Origin: Streptomyces lanatus
Lineage (GTDB): Bacteria > Actinomycetota > Actinomycetes > Streptomycetales > Streptomycetaceae
Reading direction: 5' to 3'
Length of the DNA stretch: 64,000 nt
NCBI RefSeq assembly: GCF_014655715.1
Contig: NZ_BNBM01000001.1
Coordinates: 498,742-562,741 of the forward strand
Shown: piece by piece, positions 16,595 through 24,691 of the stretch
How the letters are laid out: the number at the start of each line of letters is the position of its first letter
Position numbering within the stretch: the stretch's first letter is position 1
Made by a program: the position numbers and the translations under genes
The notes under the pieces: generated by a model
The model's database searches: none
What the model was told of the DNA's origin: nothing
Seen by the model: the letters and a program-made list of their open reading frames with translations, nothing else

Positions 16595-17646
16595 GAGTTC
16601 GCCTCATCGGTGTGCGGGGACAGGACAGCGTGCGCCGCTCGCTCGCCGGCGGCGAGGGCACCCTCGATGTGCCCGGCGTACTGGTCGGCCGTCTCGGTGG
16701 AGGCCCAGTGCAGCCTGCCGTCCAGGGCGGGCCGTTGGTAGAGGGGGTGCCCGAACAGGGAGTGATCGGCGAGTCGGTGCGCGGCCGGCGGAGAGGTCCA
16801 CCGCTCGCTGCTCCAGTCCTGAACCTGGAGCGTCTCGGGCTCGGCGGCCGCGGCACCGTAGAGCTGTGTCAGCTGGGCGATCACCGCCTGCTCGAAGCCG
16901 GGGCCCACGGCCCGGGCCGGGGCGAAGCCGAACAGGGCGGCCGGTCGCCCGCCGGGACCCGACATGTCATGCAGCTCCTGTAGGGGCCCGGTCCTGCTGA
17001 ACGCCGCTCCCGCGAGCCCCGTCTCCCGCCAGAACGCGGTGGGATAGCGGGCGACGACCTTGGCGACCGCCCCCATCCACACCGGGGTCGTCCGGGCGAG
17101 CCGGGTCAGTTCCGCGGGGAGTTCCGTGGCGCCGAAGTCGATCCGGGCGAGGGCGAGGGCCGGAGGCACGGCCAGGACGACGTGCTCGGCGTGCAGCACC
17201 GAGTCCGGCGTACGGATGTCGAGCCCGCCGGTGGCTCCGGGGTGGATCGCGGTGACCGGGGTGGCCGGCCTCAGAACGTCCGTCGGCAGCTCGGCGGCGA
17301 GCGCCTGGGCAAGGGCGTCGGCCCCCGGCGTGAAACGCCGGGCAGGCGCATCGAGCAGGTTGCCGTGCAGCCGCCGTATGCCGGTGGCGTCCTGTACGAG
17401 TGTGTCGCCCGCCAGATGCTGTTCGAACGTGGCGATGCCGAGCCGCGCGACGAGTTCTGCGACACGCCGCTCCCCGTCCCAGAACCAGGTGGCCCCCAGA
17501 TCGAGGGCGGCCGTGCTGAGCAGCCGTCCGCCGACGCGTTCGCGGGCCTCCAGGCACAGGACGTCACGTCCGGCGGCGGCCAGGGCGGCGGTCGCCGTGA
17601 GGCCGGCCATCCCGGCGCCGACCACGACGACGTCATGCCGATTCAT
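16582..17646 (-). CDS. Flavin monoamine oxidase-family protein
   Basis: 354 residues. N-terminal VVVVGAGMAGL and LEARERVGGR are the FAD-binding and MAO-type GGR signatures. C-terminal HWASTETADQYAGH and GERAAHA match the flavin-contact end of amine oxidases. At 354 residues it is shorter than most (about 450), mainly in the substrate domain. The ATG at 17644-17646 has GGAGA close upstream. It is likely cotranscribed with the alcohol dehydrogenase (23-nt gap) and DinB genes. Probable oxidation of a primary or secondary amine to an aldehyde, which the neighbouring dehydrogenases could handle. Confidence 0.83.
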   Translation of the reverse strand: MNRHDVVVVGAGMAGLTATAALAAAGRDVLCLEARERVGGRLLSTAALDLGATWFWDGERRVAELVARLGIATFEQHLAGDTLVQDATGIRRLHGNLLDAPARRFTPGADALAQALAAELPTDVLRPATPVTAIHPGATGGLDIRTPDSVLHAEHVVLAVPPALALARIDFGATELPAELTRLARTTPVWMGAVAKVVARYPTAFWRETGLAGAAFSRTGPLQELHDMSGPGGRPAALFGFAPARAVGPGFEQAVIAQLTQLYGAAAAEPETLQVQDWSSERWTSPPAAHRLADHSLFGHPLYQRPALDGRLHWASTETADQYAGHIEGALAAGERAAHAVLSPHTDEANSCSR

Positions 17647-17669
17647 GTTCTCTCCGTCTTCAGCGGCGG

Positions 17670-18704
17670 TCACGCGCCGGTGGTGAGGACCATGCGGAAG
17701 CGGGCCCTGCCTTCCTGCTGGGTGTCGAGCGCCCGCTGGGCCTCCTCCAGCGGGACGGTCCGCACCTGGGGCCGGACTCCGGTGGCGACCGCGAAGCGCA
17801 TGGCCTGCTCGGTGTCGGCGGGGCTGCCGGTGAGATGGCCGGAGACGCTCCGTGCCGCCATGACGAGCTTGGCCAGGGGCAGTTGCAGGGGCGCTCCGTC
17901 GAAGCCGACGACGGTGAGCCGCCCGTGCGGGGCGAGCCCGTCGACCAGTTCGGCCAGCGGCTTGGTGCTGGAGGCGGTGGACAGGATCAGCCGCGCCCCG
18001 CCCAACTTGCCCAGCGCCGCGCCGGGTTCCTGCCGCTCGGCGTCGATGTAGTGCCGCGCGCCCAGTTCCTCGGCGAGCTTCCGCTTCTCCTCGCCCCGGG
18101 CGATCGCCACCGTCTCGAACCCCATGGCCGCGGCGAACTGCACCGCCAGATGCCCGAGGCCCCCGACCCCGAGGACGGCGACCAGGTCACCGGGTCCGGC
18201 GCCGGAGTGCCGTAGCGCGTTGAAGGTGGTGACGGCGGCGCAGCCGAAGGGGGCGGCCTCCGCCGAGGACAGGCCCTCGGGGATGCGCGCGAGCGTGGTG
18301 GCGGGAACCGTGAGGGTGCTCGCCCAGCCGCCGGGATACGACAGGCCCGGGACCTTCCGCTCCGGGCAGTGCACGACATCGCCGGTACGGCAGGCGGAGC
18401 AGTGCCCGCAGCTGCCGCCGAACCAGCCGACGGCCACCCGCTCCCCCACGGCCCACCCCTCCACCTGTGGGCCCAGCTCCGCGATCACACCGGCGACCTC
18501 GTGGCCGGGAGTGACGGGGAAGCCGGTCGCCGGGGCGGGATTGCGGACCGTACCGATGTCGGCGCCACAGATGCCGGTCGCTGCCACGTCGATACGTACC
18601 TCGCCGATGCCGGGTGTCCGCGCCGTCACCGGCACGACCCGTACGGGAGCGCCGGGCTCCGTCACCTGTGCGGCCCGGTGAATTCCCTCGGCGTTCTGGG
18701 ACAC
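17670..18704 (-). CDS. Zinc-dependent alcohol dehydrogenase (MDR family)
   Basis: 344 residues. Catalytic zinc ligands are in GICGADI and PGHEVAG. The structural zinc cysteines occur in CGHCSACRTGDVVHC. The Rossmann motif is GVGGLGHLAVQFA near residue 180. The protein resembles AdhP/AdhT-type enzymes and catalyses NAD(P)-dependent alcohol-aldehyde interconversion. The GTG start has GAGGAG 8 nt upstream. Between the SDR gene (57 nt upstream) and the amine oxidase gene, it fits a small catabolic operon. Confidence 0.88.
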   Translation of the reverse strand: MSQNAEGIHRAAQVTEPGAPVRVVPVTARTPGIGEVRIDVAATGICGADIGTVRNPAPATGFPVTPGHEVAGVIAELGPQVEGWAVGERVAVGWFGGSCGHCSACRTGDVVHCPERKVPGLSYPGGWASTLTVPATTLARIPEGLSSAEAAPFGCAAVTTFNALRHSGAGPGDLVAVLGVGGLGHLAVQFAAAMGFETVAIARGEEKRKLAEELGARHYIDAERQEPGAALGKLGGARLILSTASSTKPLAELVDGLAPHGRLTVVGFDGAPLQLPLAKLVMAARSVSGHLTGSPADTEQAMRFAVATGVRPQVRTVPLEEAQRALDTQQEGRARFRMVLTTGA

Positions 18705-18761
18705 GGGTCTCTCCTCGCAGTAGAACCTCGAAAAGGCGAAAAGGGGGATATGGGCGGCGGG

Positions 18762-19544
18762 TCAGTTGCGTCCGGCCATGACGCCGCCGTCTACGTCCCA
18801 GATCGCGCCGGTGACCCAGTCGGTCCGGCCCGACAGGAGGAAGGCGACGGTGGCGGCCACGTCGTCGGGGGTGCCGGTGCGGCCGAGGGGGTGGAAGGTG
18901 TTGAACCCGTCGAGGGCGGAATCGACGTCCGCCTTGGGGATGAACTCCTCGTAGATGGGGGTGCGCACGACGGCGGGGGCGACGGCGTTGACCCGGATGC
19001 CGTGCGGGGCGAGTTCCATCGCGAGGTGCTGGGTGAGGGAGTGCAGTCCCGCCTTGGCCATGGAGTACGCCGACGAGGGCGTCGCGGCGACGGCCTGGTG
19101 GGCCCACATGGAGCCGATGTTGACGATGGCCCCCTGTGCGCCGCGGGCGATCATGTTGCCGGCGACGGTCTGGGTGAGGAAGAAGAAGGCCCGGTTGATG
19201 GCCTGGTAGCGGTCGTAGTCCTCGGGGGTGTGGTCCAGGAAGGGCTTGGGGGCGAAGACCCCGGCCGCGTTGACGAGGAGGGTGGCGTCGGCGTGCTCCT
19301 CGGTGAGGGTGACGCGCAGGCGGTCCACGGCCGCGGGGTCGGCCAGGTCGGCCGCCAGGCCGGTGGCCTTGCCGTGGGCGGACAGGGCGTTCGCCGCCTC
19401 GTCGGCACCGGACTGGGTGCGCCCGGTCACGACGGCGGTGCCGCCGGCTTCGAGGATGTGGCGGGCCACGGCGTGCCCCATGCCGCTGGTGCCGCCGATG
19501 ACGACGACCTTCTGGCCGGTGAAATCGAGGGGGGTGCTGGGCAT
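18762..19544 (-). CDS. SDR-family NAD(P)-dependent oxidoreductase
   Basis: 260 residues. Classical SDR: cofactor motif GGTSGMG at 17-23, the NAAG segment near 90, and catalytic Ser plus YSMAK in the central part. The ATG at 19542-19544 is preceded by AGGAG at 9 nt. It is the first gene of the run SDR, alcohol dehydrogenase, amine oxidase, DinB. The upstream 127 nt contain a LysR-type T-N11-A box, so the operon is probably activated by the LysR protein encoded just upstream on the same strand. Confidence 0.88.
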   Translation of the reverse strand: MPSTPLDFTGQKVVVIGGTSGMGHAVARHILEAGGTAVVTGRTQSGADEAANALSAHGKATGLAADLADPAAVDRLRVTLTEEHADATLLVNAAGVFAPKPFLDHTPEDYDRYQAINRAFFFLTQTVAGNMIARGAQGAIVNIGSMWAHQAVAATPSSAYSMAKAGLHSLTQHLAMELAPHGIRVNAVAPAVVRTPIYEEFIPKADVDSALDGFNTFHPLGRTGTPDDVAATVAFLLSGRTDWVTGAIWDVDGGVMAGRN

Positions 19545-19636
19545 TCGGTGCTGCTCCTGAGTCGGTGAGCCGTCCGGACGCGGCAACGTTAGGGACTCCG
19601 AGCGAGGTCCGGTAGCGGATCACTCTGAATCAGGGC

Positions 19637-19651
19637 ATAAGCACTCTGTAT
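19637..19651. promoter_or_regulatory. LysR-type T-N11-A box upstream of the SDR gene
   Basis: ATAAGCACTCTGTAT has ATA/TAT ends and the T-N11-A spacing typical of LysR-family sites. It lies 93 nt upstream of the SDR start and 20 nt past the lysR stop. Confidence 0.5.
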
Positions 19652-19672
19652 GGCTGGCGACTCTGTATGGCT
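19643..19672. repeat. Two 13-nt direct repeats overlapping the LysR box
   Basis: ACTCTGTATGGCT occurs at 19643-19655 and again at 19660-19672, a 17-nt period. A degenerate third version (CACTCTGAATCAGGG) starts at 19621. The second copy runs into the stop codon of lysR. Confidence 0.6.
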
Positions 19673-20564
19673 AGCGCGCCGCGGCGAGCCCGTCGGCCAG
19701 TCGGAGGAGGTCACCGGCGAGGGAGGACTCGGCGCTCCACACCGCCTCGAAGGAGATCTGCACCTCGCGGCCCTGGTCAAGCAGCGGACGGTGCGGGACG
19801 TCGGGCGAGGTGAGCTTGGAGCGGGGGACCATCGCCGAGCCCAGGCCCAGCTTCGACCAGCCCTCCAGGACCTGATAGCTGGCGGCCTCCCCCGGATAGG
19901 TGTTCAGGGGCATCTCGTGCCGTTGGAAGAGCTGGGTGGTGAAGGTGGTCAGGCCGCAGGTGTCCGGCACCAGGATGAACTGCTCCTTGCCGGCCTCTTC
20001 CAGTTCGAGCGGAGCGTCCTGCGCGGGCTCGGGAGTGACCACGACGATCGGCACGACGTCGATGACCCGGTGCTCGAAGCGCGGCATCGCGGCCACGGCC
20101 GGGATCAGGACGATGTCGAGCTCGCCCGCGCGCAGGGACGCGCGCAGATCCTCCATGTTCGCCTCGCGCAGCACGAGGTCGCGCGGGACGGGAAGGTCGC
20201 ACACCTGGCTGAACACCCGGGCGACCAGGTCGGAGCCGATCAGGGGCGACAGACCCATGCGGATCTTCTGCTCGCCGGGCTCGGTCAGCCGCCGGGCCTC
20301 CGCCGACACCGCGTCGAGGGCGACCAGGGCCTGCTCGATCAGGGGCAGGATCCGGGCGCCGAACGCGGTCTGTGTCACTCCGCGCGGTGACCGGTCGAAG
20401 AGCTTGCCGCCGAGGCGCTCCTCCAGTTTGGCGATGCCGTTGGACAGGGCCGGCTGGGTGACGCCGTACGCCCGGGCGGCGGCGCTGAACGACCTGGTCT
20501 CGGCGACGGCCTGCGCATAGCGGAGTCCTTCGGGGTTCAGTCGATCGCGATCCGTTATGGCCAT
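19671..20564 (-). CDS. LysR-family transcriptional regulator
   Basis: 297 residues from the ATG at 20562-20564 (MAITDRDRLNPEG), which has GGAG 9 nt upstream; an ATG 15 nt earlier is the alternative. The winged helix-turn-helix (RSFSAAARAYGVTQPALSNGIAKLEERLG) is OxyR/CysB-like, followed by a LysR substrate-binding domain. It is encoded upstream of the SDR-dehydrogenase-oxidase run on the same strand. A perfect inverted repeat with T-N11-A geometry in front of its own start suggests autoregulation. Confidence 0.88.
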   Translation of the reverse strand: MAITDRDRLNPEGLRYAQAVAETRSFSAAARAYGVTQPALSNGIAKLEERLGGKLFDRSPRGVTQTAFGARILPLIEQALVALDAVSAEARRLTEPGEQKIRMGLSPLIGSDLVARVFSQVCDLPVPRDLVLREANMEDLRASLRAGELDIVLIPAVAAMPRFEHRVIDVVPIVVVTPEPAQDAPLELEEAGKEQFILVPDTCGLTTFTTQLFQRHEMPLNTYPGEAASYQVLEGWSKLGLGSAMVPRSKLTSPDVPHRPLLDQGREVQISFEAVWSAESSLAGDLLRLADGLAAAR

Positions 20565-20638
20565 GCCTCGTCGCTCCATTCACCGACGTCCCCTACCGGC
20601 CTCTTCGTGCCGCCTGTGGTGGACGTCCGCCCTTGGAG

Positions 20639-20655
20639 CATAACCAGCGGTTATG
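20639..20655. promoter_or_regulatory. LysR autoregulatory operator, perfect 7-3-7 palindrome
   Basis: CATAACCAGCGGTTATG: arms CATAACC and GGTTATG around AGC, containing ATA-N9-TAT and T-N11-A spacing. It lies 75 nt upstream of the lysR start in an otherwise GC-rich gap. Confidence 0.6.
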
Positions 20656-20678
20656 GAAACGTCGTGCCGTGGGACGGG

Positions 20679-20810
20679 TCAGTGGCCCAGCGCCGCCCCC
20701 TCGGGCCGGTCCTCGTCCTTCTCCCGTGGGAGCAGCAGTTCCTCGTAGCGTCCCAGTGCCAGCACGATGCCGAGCATCAGGAGTGGGAGGAGCACAGCGA
20801 GCAGTGCCAT
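20679..20810 (-). CDS. 43-residue single-span membrane protein
   Basis: A short frame: ATG at 20808-20810, AAGGA about 7 nt upstream, stop TGA at 20679-20681. The product begins MALLAVLLPLLMLGIVLALG, one hydrophobic span, then an acidic and basic tail (RYEELLLPREKDEDRPEG). A similar small protein with a predicted N-out or N-in span recurs in Streptomyces as far as I remember. Codon third positions are strongly GC-biased, as expected for a real gene. Function unknown. Confidence 0.6.
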   Translation of the reverse strand: MALLAVLLPLLMLGIVLALGRYEELLLPREKDEDRPEGAALGH

Positions 20811-20936
20811 GGCCTGGTCCTTCCCCAGTTCGCGCGGGGGGTGAGGGCCGGGTCACCCGCCTTTGGGAATGCAAACCCCGTGTCGGGCTCCACTCATCGG
20901 GTACGCGGTGCGCAGCACCGAGAACTGGAGGGAGTC

Positions 20937-21311
20937 ATGCAGCGAGGCAGTGACCGGCTGAGCGTGCACCGCGACGACGAGATGAAGCACGAGCTCCAGG
21001 GACTCCTGCGGTCCGGGCACCCCACGCGCACCGAGGAGTGGCATGATCCGGAGCCGTCCGCCGAGGACGATCCGCAGGTCGCGGGTGGGCCGGTGGCCCC
21101 GGGTACGTCGTCGGCCGACCTGGCGACGGTCCGGCTGGAGCTGGCCCGGATCCTGGGCCGTGGCGCCTTCCCGGCCAATCCCCGGGAGCTGATCGGCGAG
21201 CTGCGCCGCGGGTATGCACCCGACGCGCTGGTGAAGCCGCTGGAGCGGCTGCCGCGCGGCAGGCGCTACGCCAACGTCCAGGAGCTGGCCGAGGCCCTGA
21301 CGAACGAGTGA
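20937..21311 (+). CDS. DUF2795-family protein
   Basis: 124 residues. The C-terminal part (LARILGRGAFPANPREL, then LERLPRGRRYANVQELAEAL) matches the DUF2795 pattern of a short helical domain common in actinobacteria; the N-terminal half is charged and Pro-rich. The ATG at 20937 has GGAGGGAG directly upstream. It precedes the DJ-1/PfpI gene by 79 nt on the same strand. Role unknown. Confidence 0.78.
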   Translation: MQRGSDRLSVHRDDEMKHELQGLLRSGHPTRTEEWHDPEPSAEDDPQVAGGPVAPGTSSADLATVRLELARILGRGAFPANPRELIGELRRGYAPDALVKPLERLPRGRRYANVQELAEALTNE

Positions 21312-21390
21312 CGAGTAGCGAGCGACGAGCGGCGAGCGCCCGGCCACGGGGCCCCGTGGCCGGGCCGCCGCGGAAGGACGTGCGGAGATC

Positions 21391-21942
21391 ATGCGTATCG
21401 CTTTTCTGACCGCCCCCGAGGGAGTCGAGCAGATCGAGCTCACCGACCCGTGGCGGGCGGCGGTGGCGGCGGGGCACGAACCGGTGCTCGTGTCGACCAG
21501 GCCGGGTGCGATCCAGGCGTTCCACCATCTCGACAAGGCGGAGAAGTTCCCCGTGCAGGAGGTCGTGGGCGAGACGTCGGCCGAGTCGTTCGGCGGCCTC
21601 GTCCTGCCGGGCGGAGTGGCGAACCCGGACTATCTGCGGACCAACCGCAAGGCCGTCGCCTTCGTGCGGGACTTCTTCGACCGGGGCCTGCCGGTCGCGG
21701 CGATCTGCCATGCGGCATGGACGCTGGTGGAGGCCGATGTCGTACGCGGCCGGGTGCTGACCTCCTGGCCGAGCCTGCGCACGGACATCCGCAACGCGGG
21801 CGGCACCTGGGTCGACGAGCAGGTGCGGATCTGCGACCACGGCCCCAACAGGCTGGTCACCAGCCGCAGGCCGGACGATCTGAAGGCGTTCTGCGAGACG
21901 TTCCTGGACGTGTTCGCCAGGACGTCGAAGGAAACGGTCTGA
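21391..21942 (+). CDS. DJ-1/PfpI-family protein
   Basis: 183 residues with the class I glutamine amidotransferase-like fold. The nucleophile elbow is AICHAAW with Cys106. Conserved acidic residues lie in the N-terminal PEGVEQIEL segment, and LVLPGGVANPD is typical. Family members act as glyoxalases, deglycases or stress chaperones; many are annotated as proteases without proof. GGAG stands 3 nt before the ATG. The context (DUF2795, DUF6158-like genes) is of general-stress flavour but does not define a substrate. Confidence 0.85.
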   Translation: MRIAFLTAPEGVEQIELTDPWRAAVAAGHEPVLVSTRPGAIQAFHHLDKAEKFPVQEVVGETSAESFGGLVLPGGVANPDYLRTNRKAVAFVRDFFDRGLPVAAICHAAWTLVEADVVRGRVLTSWPSLRTDIRNAGGTWVDEQVRICDHGPNRLVTSRRPDDLKAFCETFLDVFARTSKETV

Positions 21943-21972
21943 CGGGGGCCGCGAGCAGGGGTGACCCGGACG

Positions 21973-22215
21973 TCAGCCGGCGGGATCCGCGCCCGGGGTG
22001 CGCTCGCGGGCGCCGTCACGGGTCCGGCCCGAGGCGACGGTGCGCCGCGGGTTGCGGCGCAGATACTCGCCCTCCAGCTGGGCCATCCGTTCGTTGTGGG
22101 CCCGCAGCGCGTCGTTCGAGCCGTACAGCAGCGTGTCGTGGCGCGTCCGGTGGATGGTCTCCAGCTCCTTCATGAGCTGCTGGTCGTCCAGCCGGCCGGG
22201 GTCGACTCCGGTCAT
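21973..22215 (-). CDS. DUF6158-like small protein
   Basis: 80 residues (MTGVDPGRLDDQQLMKEL...), predicted all-helical, with LETIHRTRHDTLLYGS and a basic tail ending ERTPGADPAG. It matches what I recall as DUF6158, found almost only in Streptomyces and relatives. The start is the ATG at 22213-22215; its ribosome-binding site is weak. It sits convergent to the DJ-1/PfpI gene (30 nt apart). Function unknown. Confidence 0.7.
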   Translation of the reverse strand: MTGVDPGRLDDQQLMKELETIHRTRHDTLLYGSNDALRAHNERMAQLEGEYLRRNPRRTVASGRTRDGARERTPGADPAG

Positions 22216-22289
22216 CGTGGTGCCCCGCTCGTCGTGTTCGGACGTGCTCTCGCATCCACTGTACGAACACCTCGGGCGCCGGGCCTCCG

Positions 22290-23909
22290 CTACCGCGCCC
22301 GCTCCACCCGCCGCTCGTCCCATACGGGCTCCGCCGTCTCCCGCACCCGGCCGTCGCTGCCGAAGACCAGATAGCGGTCGAAGGAGCGGGCGAACCAGCG
22401 GTCGTGGGTGACGGCCAGCACGGTGCCCTGGAAGGACTCCAGCCCTTCCTGCAGGGCCTCGGCGGACTCCAGGTCGAGGTTGTCGGTCGGCTCGTCCAGG
22501 AGCAGGGCGGTGACGCCCTCCAGCTCCAGCAGGAGGATCTGGAAGCGGGCCTGCTGTCCGCCGGAGAGGCGGTCGAAGGGCTGCTCGGCCTGCTGGGTCA
22601 GTTCGTAGCGGCGCAGCCGGGACATCGCCGCGCCCCGGTCCTGGGCGTGCTCCTTCCACAGGATGTCGAGCAGGGTCCGGCCGATCAGCTCCGGGTGCGC
22701 GTGGGTCTGCGCGAAGTGGCCGGGCAGCACCCGGGCGCCCAGCTTCCAGGCCCCGGTGTGTGCCACGTCGTCGCCCGCCAGCAGGCGCAGGAAGTGCGAC
22801 TTGCCCGAGCCGTTGGAGCCGAGGACGGCGACGCGCTCGCCGTAGAAGACCTCCAGCGAGAACGGCTTCATCAGTCCGGTCAGTTCGAGGTTCTCGCAGG
22901 TCACGGCCCGTACGCCGGTACGTCCGCCCTTCAGCCGCATGCTGATGTCCTGCTCGCGCGGCGGCTCCGGCGGCGGTCCCGCCTCCTCGAACTTGCGCAG
23001 CCTGGTCTGGGCGGCGCGGTAGCGGGAGGCCATGTCGGGGCTGTTCTCGGCCGCCTGACGCAGTGTCAGCACCAGTTTCTTCAGCTGGGCGTGCTTCTCG
23101 TCCCAGCGTCTGCGCAGCTCCTCGAAGCGGGCGAAGCGGGCCTGTCGGGCCTCGTGGTAGGTGCCGAAGCCGCCGCCGTGCACCCAGGCGTCCGCGCCCG
23201 CCGGCGAGGGCTCCACCGACACGATCTTCTCCGCGGCGCGCGCGAGGAGTTCACGGTCGTGGGAGACGAAGAGCACCGTCTTGCGGGTCTCCTTCAGCCG
23301 CTCCTCCAGCCAGCGCTTGCCGGGCACGTCGAGGTAGTTGTCCGGCTCGTCGAGCAGCAGCACCTCGTCCGTGCCGCGCAGCAGCGCCTCCAGCACCAGC
23401 CGCTTCTGCTCGCCGCCGGACAGGGTCCGCACCTGACGCCACTGCGCCTTCTCGTACGGCACACCGAGCGCGGCCATGGTGCACATGTCCCACAGCGTCT
23501 CGGCCTCGTAGCCCCGCGCCTCGGCCCAGTCGGCGAGGGCTTGGGCGTACTTCAGCTGGGCGGCCTCGTCGTCGACGGTCATGAGGGCGTGCTCGGCGGT
23601 GTCGACGGCCCGCGCGGCCTCGCGGATCCGGGGCGGCGCGACCGACACGAGCAGGTCACGCACGGTCGTCTCGTCCCGTACGGATCCCACGAACTGCCGC
23701 ATCACGCCGAGTCCGCCACCGACGGTGACGGTGCCGCCGTGCGGCTTCAGCTCGCCGGAGATCAGCCGCAGCAGCGTCGTCTTGCCGGCGCCGTTGGGCC
23801 CGACCAGCGCCACGACGGCGCCTTCCCCCACCCGGAACGACACATCGCCGAGCAGCGCCCTCCCGTCGGGGAGGTAGTACTCGAGATGCGCGGCTTCCAG
23901 ATGTCCCAT
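22290..23909 (-). CDS. ABC-F family ATPase (ribosome-associated type)
   Basis: 539 residues with two nucleotide-binding domains and no membrane spans. Domain 1 has GPNGAGKTT, LSGGEQKRL and LLLDEPDNYLD; domain 2 has GSNGSGKSH, LSGGQQAR and LLLDEPTDNLD. A charged helical linker (MASRYRAAQTRLRKFEEAG) lies between them. ABC-F proteins act on the ribosome, regulating translation or protecting against antibiotics. The linker is not long, so I cannot assign a resistance phenotype. No Shine-Dalgarno precedes the ATG at 23907-23909, so a leaderless mRNA is possible. Monocistronic-looking. Confidence 0.88.
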   Translation of the reverse strand: MGHLEAAHLEYYLPDGRALLGDVSFRVGEGAVVALVGPNGAGKTTLLRLISGELKPHGGTVTVGGGLGVMRQFVGSVRDETTVRDLLVSVAPPRIREAARAVDTAEHALMTVDDEAAQLKYAQALADWAEARGYEAETLWDMCTMAALGVPYEKAQWRQVRTLSGGEQKRLVLEALLRGTDEVLLLDEPDNYLDVPGKRWLEERLKETRKTVLFVSHDRELLARAAEKIVSVEPSPAGADAWVHGGGFGTYHEARQARFARFEELRRRWDEKHAQLKKLVLTLRQAAENSPDMASRYRAAQTRLRKFEEAGPPPEPPREQDISMRLKGGRTGVRAVTCENLELTGLMKPFSLEVFYGERVAVLGSNGSGKSHFLRLLAGDDVAHTGAWKLGARVLPGHFAQTHAHPELIGRTLLDILWKEHAQDRGAAMSRLRRYELTQQAEQPFDRLSGGQQARFQILLLELEGVTALLLDEPTDNLDLESAEALQEGLESFQGTVLAVTHDRWFARSFDRYLVFGSDGRVRETAEPVWDERRVERAR

Positions 23910-23974
23910 GCAGCGGATTGTGCGGGCGGGGGGCGAGCCGGGGCAAACGCTTATTGCGGCAGAACCCGCCGCCG

Positions 23975-24619
23975 TCAGACCGCTTCCCCCGTCGGCCCGC
24001 TCTCCCCCGCGGGACCCACCGCCGCCCCCGCCCACGACAGCACCTTCCACCCGTCCTCGGGCGCCCCCTCGAGCACGACCACGCCGGTGTTGTCGAGGGG
24101 GTGCGCCGCCGCGAAGGCCACGTCCACGTTCGCCGCCCGTGCCGCCGTCCACATGCGGATGGCCGCGCCATGGCTGACCAGGGCGACGGTCCCGGCTCCG
24201 CTGCCGGCCGCCTCGGCGACCACGGCGTCGTAGCGCCCGAGCGCCTCCGCGCCGCTCTCCCCGCCCGGCATCCGCAGCTCCGTGTCGCCCGCCGCCCACG
24301 CGAAGACCGTCGTCATGTAGGCATGCCCCGCCTCCGTGTCACCGGGCAGCATCTCCAGGTCGCCCGCGGAGACCTCGCGGATGCCGTCACGGACGGTCAC
24401 GCCGAGGCCGAGGTCCGCAGCGAGCGGGGCGGCGGTGAGCTGGGTGCGGATCAGGGTGGACGCGTAGATCGCCGAGATGTCCTCGCCGGCCAGTGCGGCG
24501 GGCAGTGCCGCGGCCTGTCGTTCGCCGAGTTCGGTGAGGCCGGGGCCGGGGGCGGCCGTGTCCAGGAGGTAGTCCACATTGGTCGGGGTCTGGCCGTGGC
24601 GGACGAGGAGCAGACGCAT
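23975..24619 (-). CDS. Histidine phosphatase family protein
   Basis: 214 residues. The catalytic RHG motif is LVRHGQT at 5-11, and the second histidine is in LVSHGAAIRM near 152. This phosphoglycerate-mutase-like fold dephosphorylates small molecules or proteins through phosphohistidine. GGAGG lies 9 nt before the ATG at 24617-24619. It is divergent from the PAP2-kinase fusion gene with 72 nt between starts. Substrate unknown. Confidence 0.87.
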   Translation of the reverse strand: MRLLLVRHGQTPTNVDYLLDTAAPGPGLTELGERQAAALPAALAGEDISAIYASTLIRTQLTAAPLAADLGLGVTVRDGIREVSAGDLEMLPGDTEAGHAYMTTVFAWAAGDTELRMPGGESGAEALGRYDAVVAEAAGSGAGTVALVSHGAAIRMWTAARAANVDVAFAAAHPLDNTGVVVLEGAPEDGWKVLSWAGAAVGPAGESGPTGEAV

Positions 24620-24691
24620 GTACGGGTTCCTCCGTGTGTCGGTCACCGCCGGACGGACAGCGATCGGCCACTTCAGGGTACCCAGCCCTGT

